Of a stretch of 40,990 bases of DNA, positions 1 to 8,930 are shown one piece after another. The stretch comes from an uncultured Clostridia bacterium (lineage in GTDB: Bacteria > Bacillota > Clostridia > Monoglobales > Monoglobaceae). The DNA lies in assembly GCA_947625905.1 (NCBI GenBank), contig CANQQJ010000033.1, forward strand, positions 1 to 40,990, given 5' to 3'. Every line of letters starts with the position of its first letter. The first letter of the stretch is position 1. Position numbers and translations under genes: made by a program. Under the pieces are notes generated by a model. It did no database searches and was not told the DNA's origin. It saw only the letters and a list, made by a program, of their open reading frames with translations.

Positions 1-101
1 ACCTCAATCGTGTGCAGCCATACTGTTGAATTTATTATAGCATTGTCGGGTTTCAAAGTCAATAACCGCATATGTTATATGATGTTATATTACGAGCTTT
101 A

Positions 102-512
102 TCATATCAATACCCCATTACAGTGGTCAATCTCATGCTGGATAATCTGAGCTATCCATCCGGAATATTTCTGCTGCTGCGGTTTGAAGTTTATATCAAG
201 AAAGCTAACCTCAATTTCATCATATCGCATGGTTTCCCGCACTCCGTTCAGTGAAAGGCAGCCTTCTTTTGTGGTGTACGGTTTCGACTTCCTGATGATA
301 ACCGGATTTATCATCGCAACCTGTATAATATCCACGCTGAATACGATTATTCTCTTTTTAACGCCTATCATATTTGCCGCCATTCCAACACACTCGTTTG
401 TATGCGCCCGCAGCGTATCCATCAAGTCCGTAACGACCTGCCTGTCAGCCTCTGTTGCCTTCTCAGACTTCTGCGACAAAAACATTATATCCTTAACTAT
501 AGGTTTTATCAT
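102..512 (-). CDS. def: Peptide deformylase
   Basis: The product is a 136-aa metallo-deformylase that would remove the formyl group from nascent N-terminal Met. The three family motifs are present: VGMAANMIG (42-50, motif 1), EGCLS (83-87, metal Cys) and HEIDH (126-130, metal His pair and catalytic Glu). The length fits the short clostridial subfamily, which ends soon after motif 3. In motif 1 the Gln usual in the GLAAxQ pattern is Met, so activity may differ from the housekeeping enzyme. The start has AGGAGG just upstream. It is the last gene of a four-gene minus-strand operon, 8 bp after the DUF1653 gene. Confidence 0.9.
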   Translation of the reverse strand: MIKPIVKDIMFLSQKSEKATEADRQVVTDLMDTLRAHTNECVGMAANMIGVKKRIIVFSVDIIQVAMINPVIIRKSKPYTTKEGCLSLNGVRETMRYDEIEVSFLDINFKPQQQKYSGWIAQIIQHEIDHCNGVLI

Positions 513-520
513 AACTCCTC

Positions 521-766
521 CTATTTGTTTACGCTCTCTATTTCCTGAAGTTCAAATCTGTATTTCTGTTTAACATCAGGATATTTCTCCCTGTCGATCT
601 CCTCCGTAAACATTGACAACGGCCTTATCCATAGTCCGCCGTCGCCGTACAGCTTACGGTATACGACATATTCCTCTCCAGTTTCCGAATGTTTCGCAAC
701 ATCCTCAACAAGATAATAATCACCCTTGAAATGCTTATATATCCTTTTCAGCTTTATCTCATTCAT
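521..766 (-). CDS. DUF1653 family protein
   Basis: An 81-aa protein that matches the DUF1653 pattern from memory: a start like [14 protein letters not shown], then [16 protein letters not shown] (about 27-42) and WIRPLSMF (about 46-53). The family is widespread, small and of unknown biochemical role, often with nucleotide or tRNA-modification neighbours. No signal peptide or membrane segment is seen. The start is preceded by GGGAGGA about 9 nt away, and the gene follows the MBL gene by 5 bp, so it is co-transcribed with it and with the deformylase gene. Confidence 0.8.
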   Translation of the reverse strand: MNEIKLKRIYKHFKGDYYLVEDVAKHSETGEEYVVYRKLYGDGGLWIRPLSMFTEEIDREKYPDVKQKYRFELQEIESVNK

Positions 767-771
767 ACTGC

Positions 772-1383
772 TTAATCCTCCCTTCGCCCGATCGCCTCAA
801 TAAAATCACATCCCGCCGTCCGTTTCGCATATTGTTCCCTAAGCATCGTCAATACTGTTTCCTTTTCATAGATAAAATTCTTGTAATGACTCATGCCGAA
901 ATATTTAACATCCAAGCCTTCAAGCAGTTTTATGAGTTGTCCAAGCTGATAGACATTGTACAGCCGCTTACCGTGCTTGAATCCTGCATACGCGCAATCG
1001 CCCAAGAACGCAAAATCACCGCATACAACAATAACGCAGCCCTTCGCATGGCTCGACGGCACGGTCAGCGCGGTTATATCATCAAAACCGATTTTATCCG
1101 AAATAACTCTGCCGGTATGAGTATGCTTTATTGTCTCTTTGGACGCGTACAACTCGTCAAATTTTATCCTTCCGACGTTTGCGGCGTGATCCTGATGAAA
1201 ATGAGAAACGACTACGATTTTCTCATCGGTAATTCCGTTTATCAGTTCTGCCGCTTCATCATTAGCGCCGACGTCAAAAATATACGTTTTATTTCCCTTC
1301 GTTATAAACACAACGTCCGATGACAGCGGATCTTCGCTCGCCGGAAGATAGCTTATATTTTTCGTAATTTCAATCAATCCCAT
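772..1383 (-). CDS. Metallo-beta-lactamase-fold hydrolase
   Basis: A 203-aa protein with the metal-binding signature HFHQDH (61-66) after a beta-strand reading KIVVVS, followed by GDCAYAG and SHYKN further on, as expected for later metal ligands. The fold is shared by glyoxalase II, lactonases and beta-lactamases, and the substrate cannot be told from sequence. There is no signal peptide, so it is likely cytoplasmic. The start lies inside the 3' end of the metallophosphoesterase gene (14-bp overlap), which suggests translational coupling. It belongs to the operon with def. Confidence 0.85.
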   Translation of the reverse strand: MGLIEITKNISYLPASEDPLSSDVVFITKGNKTYIFDVGANDEAAELINGITDEKIVVVSHFHQDHAANVGRIKFDELYASKETIKHTHTGRVISDKIGFDDITALTVPSSHAKGCVIVVCGDFAFLGDCAYAGFKHGKRLYNVYQLGQLIKLLEGLDVKYFGMSHYKNFIYEKETVLTMLREQYAKRTAGCDFIEAIGRRED

Positions 1384-2044
1384 AATCGCGCCTCTTGCGA
1401 ATATCGTTTACTTCCATTTTATTCATTATTCCTTCGGCCGTAACGCCGGGATGAGTAACTATTATCCTTATAACCTGATCAACAATATCCCGGTCAATAT
1501 TAAGTTTCCAGCTGATTTCATCAACATTTAACCCCTTATCCATATACCGCATAACATCTTTTATATTTTTCATGGTAGCTTTATTTGTTTGTCCGCAATT
1601 TTCAAGCTCATCTTTTTTAACCGAGTATTTTCCGTTATCAATATCCAGCACAGCCATAGTGACAGGCAGATTAAATCTTCTTTTCCCGCAGCTTCCGGGG
1701 TTCAGCCACAGCTGCCCGTTTATTGTTTCCTCAAAATATTTATGCGAATGACCGAATATAATTATATCCGCTTCTACAGCCTTCGGTATATCCTTTTTAT
1801 TATGAACGAGGAAGAATCTTATTCCGTTAAGCTCAAAGGTAAGCTTGTCCGGCAAATCCAGCCCGCCGTCATTATTTCCGCAAACGGCAAACAGCGGTTT
1901 TCCGGCAGCAGCGGCTTTTATCTCATTCAATGTCGCCGCGTTATCAATATCCCCGCCGTGAATAACAGCGTCGCTCGTTTTTATTATTTCAATAACCTCC
2001 GGATGCAGTAATCCGTGCGTGTCCGATATAACAGCAATTTTCAT
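1370..2044 (-). CDS. YfcE/MJ0936-type metallophosphoesterase with C-terminal helical domain
   Basis: A calcineurin-like phosphodiesterase of 224 aa. Seen: ISDTHG near residue 6, GGDID, CGNND and GHSH, which are the metal-ligand motifs of the YfcE/MJ0936 family, hydrolysing phosphodiesters in the cytoplasm. The family is usually about 160 aa. Here about 70 extra residues follow (from about 150) and look like a small helical, possibly HTH-like domain (DVMRYMDKGLNVDEISWKL). The start at 2044 is chosen because AGAAAGG lies about 9 nt upstream and the protein then begins MKIAVISDTHG. An ATG at 2071 would add nine residues and has no such site. First gene of the operon. Confidence 0.85.
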   Translation of the reverse strand: MKIAVISDTHGLLHPEVIEIIKTSDAVIHGGDIDNAATLNEIKAAAAGKPLFAVCGNNDGGLDLPDKLTFELNGIRFFLVHNKKDIPKAVEADIIIFGHSHKYFEETINGQLWLNPGSCGKRRFNLPVTMAVLDIDNGKYSVKKDELENCGQTNKATMKNIKDVMRYMDKGLNVDEISWKLNIDRDIVDQVIRIIVTHPGVTAEGIMNKMEVNDIRKRRDYGID

Positions 2045-2108
2045 ATCCACAAGCCTTTCTTGAATTTCCACATAAAATTCAACCTAAGCAAAAACATCTC
2101 ATGTACAA

Positions 2109-2137
2109 ATTATATCACACTTTTCTATCCAACACAA
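2109..2137 (-). promoter_or_regulatory. Sigma-A-type promoter of the metallophosphoesterase-def operon
   Basis: On the minus strand TTGTGT (2132-2137) is followed after 17 nt by a perfect TATAAT (2109-2114). It lies about 65 bp upstream of the first gene, leaving a short untranslated leader. The -10 is strong and the -35 weak. No operator is evident. Confidence 0.6.
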
Positions 2138-2206
2138 TAACAATCTAATATATGCACTGAGCAGTTTCATAGACTTTGTTAGCATTATTTCGGGCATAAT
2201 TCGGTG

Positions 2207-2272
2207 GGTGGGGTACTTTTAATCGAATCATTTTTGGTGGGGTACTTCTAACCGAAAAGTTTTAGGTGGGGA
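2207..2272 (+). repeat. Tandem G-rich repeat, 29-bp period, about 2.3 copies
   Basis: GGTGGGGTAC begins at 2207 and again at 2236, and a truncated copy (GGTGGGGAC) begins at 2265, giving an exact 29-bp spacing. The copies continue as ACTTTTAATCGAA and ACTTCTAACCGAAAA. They lie in the gene-free stretch 2045-2558, which holds only repeats, two hairpins and the operon promoter. Multiple short repeats of this kind are known at the ends of IS21-type elements, so a remnant insertion sequence end is possible, but no transposase is present and all copies share one orientation. Confidence 0.65.
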
Positions 2273-2324
2273 CAAAAATATTTTAGCCTACTTAAAAATC
2301 ATCAAAAAGTAGGCTAAAATTTTT
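2271..2324. terminator. Bidirectional rho-independent terminator
   Basis: A perfect 14-bp stem: ATTTTAGCCTACTT (2280-2293) pairs with 2307-2320 around a 13-nt loop. Runs of T follow on both strands (TTTT at 2321-2324 on plus; TATTTTTG after the stem on minus). It would stop the minus-strand protease operon after 2559, and also any plus-strand transcript. It interrupts the repeat tract. Confidence 0.7.
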
Positions 2325-2337
2325 CTCCGAAAACGCG

Positions 2338-2363
2338 AAAACGGCTTGAAATCAAGCCGTTTT
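2338..2363. other. Perfect 12-bp inverted repeat (hairpin)
   Basis: AAAACGGCTTGA at 2338-2349 is followed two bases later by its reverse complement. It is adjacent to the terminator and has no strong T run of its own, so it may be a second weak terminator or part of the same degenerate mobile element. Confidence 0.5.
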
Positions 2364-2434
2364 GCGTGTATCAATTTTTGAGTACAATCGTGTGTTTAGT
2401 GGTATTTTTTAATACAATTTACCGAATTATTTTC

Positions 2435-2507
2435 GGTGGGGTACTATTTATCGAAATTGGTTTTTATTCTTTCAGTCAACTACAAGTGGGGTACTTTTAA
2501 CCGAAAA
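2435..2507 (+). repeat. Two further copies of the GGTGGGGTAC repeat
   Basis: Copies of the repeat at 2207-2272 recur at 2435 (GGTGGGGTACTATTTATCGA) and 2485 (AGTGGGGTACTTTTAACCGA), 50 bp apart and in the same orientation. Together with the tandem block they bracket both hairpins. No gene is supported between 2045 and 2558. Confidence 0.6.
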
Positions 2508-2558
2508 TGTTTTTTATTATGCGTATTGCATATAGCTTACCCGATCTTAATTATTTTA

Positions 2559-3323
2559 CTAATATGTCACAACCACATACTGATCTGGCTCTGCATATTC
2601 CACTCCCTGCAATTTGCCGATTTCATCACAATACTGTTTTACGAGAATATCTGGGGTGTTCATGTCCAATTGCAAAACATACATATTCTTGTCATTTTTT
2701 ATGATTTCCACAGGTTCATACCTTGAAAAATCCATATCATCATCTTGTCCTTGAACGACAAGACGCTTTGTTTGAAAATCCTTGGTTATATACATACTTT
2801 GATTTTTGCCGTTCCATACGACGCTGCCGGCAAATATGTTTTCAACTATTGGTCGGAGAGGCACCATAGTGCGGTTAAAATCATTTATAAACGGTTTGGC
2901 ATTTATATCAATGACTTTTTCATCATATATATTATTTTCATATGAAATTTTAATATGATTATCTCCTATTTGCATATCCGCCGTCATTATCCCGTACTGA
3001 ATAGTAATTTTACTGTTATCGGCATCGTATGAAACATTATATCCCAAAGCTTCGCTTATTGCTCTTAGCGGAACCATTGCGCTGCCGTCGATTAGTATGG
3101 GAGTTGTAGTGCCGTCTTCATCAATTACAATCTCCTTGCCGTCAACATACATCATACTATTATCAATCTGCATTATAATTGAACCTACAAAATCATCCTT
3201 TTGATATTTCTTAATCATCTCTGTAAGCGAAGCCGAAAAATCCGATCCTGTCTCCGCTACACATATAATCGTTAATAACGCCGTGCCTAATATTGCCATT
3301 ATAGCAGCAATTAACTTTTTCAT
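2559..3323 (-). CDS. Secreted stalk-domain protein with orphan subtilisin propeptide, no protease domain
   Basis: A 254-aa protein. A signal peptide covers about 1-23, with a hydrophobic core IMAILGTALLTIICVA. Two copper-amine-oxidase N-terminal-like units follow (about 55-110 and 115-180), with the typical MVPLRAISEALGY and MVPLRPIVENI signatures. The C-terminus (about 185-252, TKRLVVQG to VEYAEPD) closely resembles the subtilisin propeptide (I9-like) of the two proteases just upstream in the operon. The peptidase domain is absent: the stop comes right after the propeptide. The start at 3323 has AGGAGGTGA 7 nt upstream; the in-frame ATG at 3344 does not. It may be a processing inhibitor or chaperone for the neighbouring proteases, or a degraded paralogue. 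Confidence 0.75.
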   Translation of the reverse strand: MKKLIAAIMAILGTALLTIICVAETGSDFSASLTEMIKKYQKDDFVGSIIMQIDNSMMYVDGKEIVIDEDGTTTPILIDGSAMVPLRAISEALGYNVSYDADNSKITIQYGIMTADMQIGDNHIKISYENNIYDEKVIDINAKPFINDFNRTMVPLRPIVENIFAGSVVWNGKNQSMYITKDFQTKRLVVQGQDDDMDFSRYEPVEIIKNDKNMYVLQLDMNTPDILVKQYCDEIGKLQGVEYAEPDQYVVVTY

Positions 3324-3349
3324 AATGTTCACCTCCTGATTCATTATTG

Positions 3350-6217
3350 CTATTCTATTAATACCGTCGCCATCTTTTCAGCGATTGATGCTCCGGTTGT
3401 AAAATTGTTCGAATCAAACAGCGCAAAGGCAAAGGTTATTTTTTTCTTATCTTCCGGTATTCCCATTTCTTTTGCATTAATCGTATAGTGCAGCTTGATT
3501 TTCCCTCCGTCGATATATGGCGCATTAAGCTGCTGCCATTGATAACCATCGAGGTACGCAATCCATAATGTATACTTATGCGACCCCGCCACATAATCAT
3601 CAGGTGTTTCCACTTCGATATCAACGGGGATATTCTCGTCATATGCCCCGCTGTAAGAGCTTTTATCAAGCTTCACCGAATATTCAGCCTTAGATGTGCT
3701 TATAACTGTAAACCTTCTCGTTCGGGTAGCGTCTCCGTATTTAGCGGTTGCCGTAATATCGGTATATCCGACTGACTTCGGCGTTATGACCCCATCCTTA
3801 TTTACTGTGGCAACATCAGGGTTACTTGAACTCCATATAAGCTCCGCATTAGTAGCGTTTGGCGGCGAAACTATCGGATCAATTTTATAGTCACTTCCAA
3901 GCTCTATTGTTCTGTTGCTGAAAACTATGCTTGTAACAGGAATATCCTTTTCATACACAGTTACACTACAATTGTAATAAATTGATTCATTCTGAGCTGA
4001 TGCTGCCTTTATTGTGGCAGTTCCCGCCGACTTAGCCGTGATTGTTCCGTCATTTGAAACAGTTGCTACGCTTTTATTATCGGAAGTATATATTACCTCC
4101 TTATTGGTAGCATTCGACGGATATACGGTCGTTTCTATAGCTTTAGTTTCTCCTACAGATAACGATACGACAGACGGCATAAGGAATATTTCAGTAACCG
4201 GAATATTTTTCTCACGTACAGTAACAGGCAAAGCCTTTGGCACAGTTATGCCGCTGCTGACTGCTTTGTTAAAATAAATTGTTGTTTTACCCGCTCTTTT
4301 GCCGGTAATCTTTCCGTTTGAACTTACTGACGCTATATCCGGATCGTTTGAATACAAGCCGCAATCAGCCGTAACATCTTTTTTCGTACCACTCTCATAA
4401 TTGGCATACAGCTTTATTGTTTCACTGCTATCCTTATATATCTCTACCTTATCAGCAGACCATGTATAGCTCACTATATTATCCTGGGGCTTAGGCGTAG
4501 GCGTATCCTTTTGAGGCTTGGGAGTAGGGGTATTCTGCTTCGGCTCAGGAGTAGGCGTCTTCTCCTTTGGGGTCGGAGTAGGAGTGTTTTCCTGCTTCGG
4601 CTCAGGAGTAGGTTTCTTATCCTTTGGTGTCGGAGTAGGAGTTTGGATTTCAGGGGCAGGCGTAGCAGTTGACTTTGTTTTCATATTTAATATTCCTGCT
4701 CCGTAAATGTCCTTATTGCTCATATAATCCACATGTTTCTCCAATTCCTTTTGCAATTCTTTCGGACCGAATGACGGGTTTTCCGCCTTTAGTATTGCCA
4801 CAGCTGCCGAAACGAACGGCGCGGCAAATGACGTTCCTTCTTTGGACTCTATTCTGTTATTTAAACCGTATACTTTTATATTTTCTCCCGGAGCGACCAG
4901 ATCCACATCCATATCGCTGTTGGACCTATTCCATAATTTATCATCTTTCGTTATTGCTCCTACGGTGATTGCATCTTTAACTCTGGCGGGGCTGGTATTA
5001 GTGTTAAAGCCAAATTCATCTATATTTCCCGCAGAGGCTACCAAAGCAACACCGTCTTTTATGGCTTGTTCCGCAGCTAAATCTATGTAACGCAGATGAT
5101 CACCCGCATTTTGGCTCACATTTATTATGTCCGCACCTTCGTCTACTGCGGCTTTAATCCCTTCACTGACTAAAGCAGCATCTATAAATCCCGTTTCCGG
5201 ATCAACCATACATTTATATGGGAAAATGCTGACATTCAAATCCTCAGTTGCGGAAGCTATTATACTCGCAACCTGCGTTCCGTGACCATTTTCATCATTT
5301 GTATTCAGTCCGGAATTTGACTTGATTCTTCCGGCGAATAGAGGATTATCCATATCAATACCAGAATCTATAACTGCAATTTCAATATGCTGTGACCTTG
5401 CACGGGAAGACATATTTTTTACATATTCTCTTATATTAGTCCTTTTAAATCCCCAATCGTCAGATATACCGTTTGACACATAATCATCAGACGCTAAAAT
5501 CAGCATATCCGGTTCAGCATATTCAACATCGTAGCTATTGTTTAGCTTATTGTAGCATTCCTCCGCATCAGACATCGTATTAAACTGCAGCACATAAAAG
5601 TTGTTCGAATCCTTTATTACCTCAACGGGATTATACCTTTCAAAATCAAGATTAGATGATTTTCCCTGTACGAGTAATCTTTTTGTCTGGAAATCTCTTG
5701 TTATTGTGGCGGTCATGGAATCGGGATTCCATGACACACCGCAATTTAATGATTCCGTAATCGCACGAACAGGCAGCATAGTACGGTCATTTTCTATTTT
5801 TGATTTTACATCCATAGTTGTGTCTTTACCTTTTACGGTTATAATGTTGCTGCCAACCTGTGTAACTATATCAGTTTCATCATCACTTATAATAACCTTG
5901 CCGTTATCATAATCGATGTTACCGCCGAGAGCTTCAACTATGGCTCTGATCGGTAAAAGGATTCTATCATCTTCGATAATAGGAACTGTTCCTCTGCCCG
6001 GGTCTATTTCCTGTTCCTCACCGTTTACCAGCATGGTATCTTTGTCTACCGTTAGGCTTATAGATTCGATGTAGTCGCCTTGCCAATACTCTGAAACCAT
6101 ATTAAACAATTCATCGAAAAAACTGTCGTTACTCTTTGCCGCAATATTTACAGGCGAAAAGCTGCACTGAAAAACAAGTATCAGACACATCGTAAAAAGC
6201 AATAACCTTTTCTTCAT
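3350..6217 (-). CDS. Secreted subtilisin-like (S8) protease with stalk, propeptide and Big_2 Ig-like domains
   Basis: A 955-aa multidomain protein. Order: signal peptide about 1-27; two copper-amine-oxidase-type stalk units about 55-175; propeptide about 178-237, ending VEYAEPD; S8 catalytic domain about 254-510 with Asp284 (VIDSG), His312 (GHGT), oxyanion Asn398 (SAGN) and Ser463 (GTSFAAP); a Pro/Thr-rich linker about 519-578 made of TPTP and PEPK repeats; then bacterial Ig-like (Big_2) repeats to about 830 and a C-terminal beta domain. No LPxTG motif or membrane anchor is visible, so it is secreted or held by the stalk domain. It sits 25 bp after the paralogue at 6243-8795 and 26 bp before the propeptide-only gene. 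Confidence 0.9.
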   Translation of the reverse strand: MKKRLLLFTMCLILVFQCSFSPVNIAAKSNDSFFDELFNMVSEYWQGDYIESISLTVDKDTMLVNGEEQEIDPGRGTVPIIEDDRILLPIRAIVEALGGNIDYDNGKVIISDDETDIVTQVGSNIITVKGKDTTMDVKSKIENDRTMLPVRAITESLNCGVSWNPDSMTATITRDFQTKRLLVQGKSSNLDFERYNPVEVIKDSNNFYVLQFNTMSDAEECYNKLNNSYDVEYAEPDMLILASDDYVSNGISDDWGFKRTNIREYVKNMSSRARSQHIEIAVIDSGIDMDNPLFAGRIKSNSGLNTNDENGHGTQVASIIASATEDLNVSIFPYKCMVDPETGFIDAALVSEGIKAAVDEGADIINVSQNAGDHLRYIDLAAEQAIKDGVALVASAGNIDEFGFNTNTSPARVKDAITVGAITKDDKLWNRSNSDMDVDLVAPGENIKVYGLNNRIESKEGTSFAAPFVSAAVAILKAENPSFGPKELQKELEKHVDYMSNKDIYGAGILNMKTKSTATPAPEIQTPTPTPKDKKPTPEPKQENTPTPTPKEKTPTPEPKQNTPTPKPQKDTPTPKPQDNIVSYTWSADKVEIYKDSSETIKLYANYESGTKKDVTADCGLYSNDPDIASVSSNGKITGKRAGKTTIYFNKAVSSGITVPKALPVTVREKNIPVTEIFLMPSVVSLSVGETKAIETTVYPSNATNKEVIYTSDNKSVATVSNDGTITAKSAGTATIKAASAQNESIYYNCSVTVYEKDIPVTSIVFSNRTIELGSDYKIDPIVSPPNATNAELIWSSSNPDVATVNKDGVITPKSVGYTDITATAKYGDATRTRRFTVISTSKAEYSVKLDKSSYSGAYDENIPVDIEVETPDDYVAGSHKYTLWIAYLDGYQWQQLNAPYIDGGKIKLHYTINAKEMGIPEDKKKITFAFALFDSNNFTTGASIAEKMATVLIE

Positions 6218-6242
6218 TAAATTGCCCTCCTTTTATTTCCGC

Positions 6243-8795
6243 TTATTTTACTGTCACTTTAAGGAAGCGCGGTAAATCAACGCCTGCTTCGGGTATTGAG
6301 TCCATCCATATTTCCGTACTTCCTTTGCCGATACCGGTAATCTTTCCGTCAGAAGTAACTTTCGCGATGGAATTATCCATAGAATATAATTGACATTCTT
6401 TTGTTATATCCTTCTTGCTGCCATCGTCGTAGACCGCATATAACTTGATACTTGTAGTTTCTCCTACACCTAGTTGAACGCTTCCTACTGACCATTCCAA
6501 GCTTACCATATCTGAATCTTCAGAGCCCGGAACAACCACTTTTAACGGTCTGGGCATTGTCACTCCGCTGCTGACAGCTTTGTCGAAGTATATATTTGTA
6601 ATTCCGCTGCCTTTTCCGGTCACTTTTCCGTTTGAAGTTACCGTCGCAACATTTATATCCTCGGAGTAAAGCTCCGCCTCAGATGTGACATCTTTCTTTG
6701 CGCCGCTCTTAAAGTTTGCGTACAGCTTTATGGATTTTGTTTCGCCTACTCCTACTGTGATTTCATTTTCAGACCAGCTATAACTGATAATTGTATCCTT
6801 TTCCGGCACAGGAGTCGGTTTTGCCGTCGGAGTTGGCTTCGGTGTGGGTGTGGGTGTCGGCTTCGGCGTCGGTGTACTTGCCGCCTTTACGGTTACATTA
6901 AGCGGTCTAGGTACTGATACAGAACTCGCGACAGCTTTATCAAAGTAAACCGTGGTACTGCCTGCTGATTTGCCGGTTACATTACCGCTTGATGTCACCG
7001 TTGCAATGCTCTTATCTTCTGAGTACAAGCCGCACGATGATGTTACATCCTTCTTTGAACCGTCTCTATAATTCGCGTAAAGCTTTATGTTTTTGCTTTC
7101 TCCCGTTTGCAGAGATATATTACCTACTGACCATGTGTAACTTACGATTTCATTATCTGATCCTTTGGGGGTAGGAGTCGGTTCTTTAATCGGGGCCTTG
7201 GTCGGAGCTGCATCCATAACGTTTTCAACACTTATACGTCCCGTTCCGTAATACTTATCCCATCCTTTTGCTCCCAAATCGTCAACATATTTTCTTACAG
7301 ACCTCTCTATTTCTGACGGTGACATACTGTTGTCATAAATCTTAAACATTGCCGCTATTGCCGCCGCATGAGGGGTTGCCATGGACGTTCCGCTCTTTGA
7401 GCTGAAGCCGCCTCCGGGTATCGAACTGATGATATTAACGCCGGGAGCTGCTATATCAACCGAGTCGCCATAGTTTGAAAAATACGCTCTGTCATCATCT
7501 GAGTCAGTTGCACTGACGATTATTGCATCTTTATATCTCGCCGGAGAATAATACTTAGTATCTCTTGCGTCATTGCCCGCAGCGGCAACGACCGAAGTTC
7601 CCTTTCTTATTGCGTATGACATCGCACTATCTATAATGCTGCTTACGCTGCCGCCTAAGCTCAAATTTATTACATCAGCTCCTTTATCAGCAGCATATCG
7701 AATACCAACGCTTATAGTCGTATCAAATCCCGATCCTGATGCATCCATTACTTTTATCGGTAGGATTTTAACATTTAAATCCGGAGTACAATCAACAATA
7801 GTTCCAGATACATGCGTTCCATGAGAATTATCATCATAGGGGTTGGAATCACCATTGGCAAAGTCTATACCTCCGGATGCAATCCTGCCTTTAAGAAAAC
7901 TATGATTTGAATCCACGCCTGAATCCACAACCGCTACTACCGCTGACGTATTTTTGCGTGAATTGCTTAATGCTTCCGCAAATACGTCTGCGCCAATTTT
8001 TTTAACGCCCCACGATTTAAAACCGCCTGAAGACATTTCCTCATAACCGTCTTCTGAATTGTCAGGAGGAATGTAACCGTCCGCTTCCGCATATTCAACA
8101 TCGGATCTTTCCTGCAATTCCTCACAGCAGGCTTTAGCTTCCTCTATAGTAGAGAACTGCAGAACATACTCCCCATCAGAACTTCCGATAATCGTATCAG
8201 GATCGTACTCATCAAAGTCTATATCGGAATCAGTTTGAACAACAATGCGCTTTGTCTGATATGTATTATAGATACTTACAGTTTCTGTATCCTGATCCCA
8301 TTCAACATCACAATTCAAGTTTTCCGTAACCGCCCTTATCGGTAAAAAGGTTCGATCATTCTCTATAATCGGAGCAACATCTGTTGTCTGGCGTTTTCCG
8401 TTAACATACATTTCTGTATCATCAATTGTCATTTCAATAGTTGTCTCATCAGTATCAATTGTTACGGAACGATCAGAACTGTCATAGGATATATCGCCTC
8501 CGAGTGCTTCAACTACCGCTCTGACCGGCAGCAATGTTCGATCGTTCTTGATTATTGGCGCTGTATCGCGACCGAAATCTATTTCTTCCTCGCGCCCGTC
8601 AATAATCATAGTAGGTTCTCCGACAGTAAGGCTTATGCTGCCAATGAAATTGTTACCTTGATTTTCGCTTGCCAACGAAGCGACAGCATTGTAATAATCC
8701 ATATTATCTTCGGATGCATTTGCAGGCAACACCAATCCTGACGCCAGCATGGCGCATACTAAGATTGAACTCATTAGTTTACTTGTTTTTTTCAT
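6243..8795 (-). CDS. Secreted subtilisin-like (S8) protease with stalk and three Ig-like repeats
   Basis: An 850-aa paralogue of the next gene. Seen: signal peptide about 1-27; two stalk units about 60-178 (LLPVRAVVEALGG, FLPIRAVTENL); propeptide about 180-240; S8 domain with Asp291 (VVDSG), His325 (SHGTHVSG), Asn408 (AAGN) and Ser471 (GTSMATP); a short Pro/Thr linker; and three near-identical Ig-like repeats of about 85 aa, the first two separated by TPTPKP repeats. All catalytic residues are intact. The start at 8795 is chosen because GGAGGAAAA lies just upstream; an in-frame ATG at 8810 overlaps that site. It lies 135 bp after the transglutaminase-like gene. Confidence 0.9.
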   Translation of the reverse strand: MKKTSKLMSSILVCAMLASGLVLPANASEDNMDYYNAVASLASENQGNNFIGSISLTVGEPTMIIDGREEEIDFGRDTAPIIKNDRTLLPVRAVVEALGGDISYDSSDRSVTIDTDETTIEMTIDDTEMYVNGKRQTTDVAPIIENDRTFLPIRAVTENLNCDVEWDQDTETVSIYNTYQTKRIVVQTDSDIDFDEYDPDTIIGSSDGEYVLQFSTIEEAKACCEELQERSDVEYAEADGYIPPDNSEDGYEEMSSGGFKSWGVKKIGADVFAEALSNSRKNTSAVVAVVDSGVDSNHSFLKGRIASGGIDFANGDSNPYDDNSHGTHVSGTIVDCTPDLNVKILPIKVMDASGSGFDTTISVGIRYAADKGADVINLSLGGSVSSIIDSAMSYAIRKGTSVVAAAGNDARDTKYYSPARYKDAIIVSATDSDDDRAYFSNYGDSVDIAAPGVNIISSIPGGGFSSKSGTSMATPHAAAIAAMFKIYDNSMSPSEIERSVRKYVDDLGAKGWDKYYGTGRISVENVMDAAPTKAPIKEPTPTPKGSDNEIVSYTWSVGNISLQTGESKNIKLYANYRDGSKKDVTSSCGLYSEDKSIATVTSSGNVTGKSAGSTTVYFDKAVASSVSVPRPLNVTVKAASTPTPKPTPTPTPKPTPTAKPTPVPEKDTIISYSWSENEITVGVGETKSIKLYANFKSGAKKDVTSEAELYSEDINVATVTSNGKVTGKGSGITNIYFDKAVSSGVTMPRPLKVVVPGSEDSDMVSLEWSVGSVQLGVGETTSIKLYAVYDDGSKKDITKECQLYSMDNSIAKVTSDGKITGIGKGSTEIWMDSIPEAGVDLPRFLKVTVK

Positions 8796-8829
8796 AATTT
8801 TTTCCTCCATTTAAAATATTTATTTTAGT

Positions 8830-8927
8830 CATAAGGCGAATAAACTTAACCTTATGTGCTAATCAATGATATTATATATTTTAATAACTTTTGCTAATGT
8901 GGTTTTTATAATTAAATATCACATTAG
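8830..8927. other. Two inverted repeats in the 135-bp gap before the protease genes
   Basis: CATAAGG (8830-8836) pairs with CCTTATG (8850-8856), in the leader of the downstream protease gene. CTAATGTG (8894-8901) pairs with CACATTAG (8920-8927), just after the stop of the upstream gene. Neither has a clear T run. A TATAAT lies between them on the minus strand without a good -35, so an internal promoter is possible. Confidence 0.4.
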
Positions 8928-8930
8928 TTA

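Noticed and set aside
184..573. 129-codon plus-strand ORF
   Set aside because: It is antisense to the peptide deformylase, which has all its family motifs.
2207..2272. Possible CRISPR repeats
   Set aside because: The 29-bp units are contiguous with no unique spacers between them, and no cas gene is present.
2436..2726. Plus-strand ORFs across 2436-2945
   Set aside because: They are antisense to the stalk-domain gene and made of AT-rich repeat sequence.
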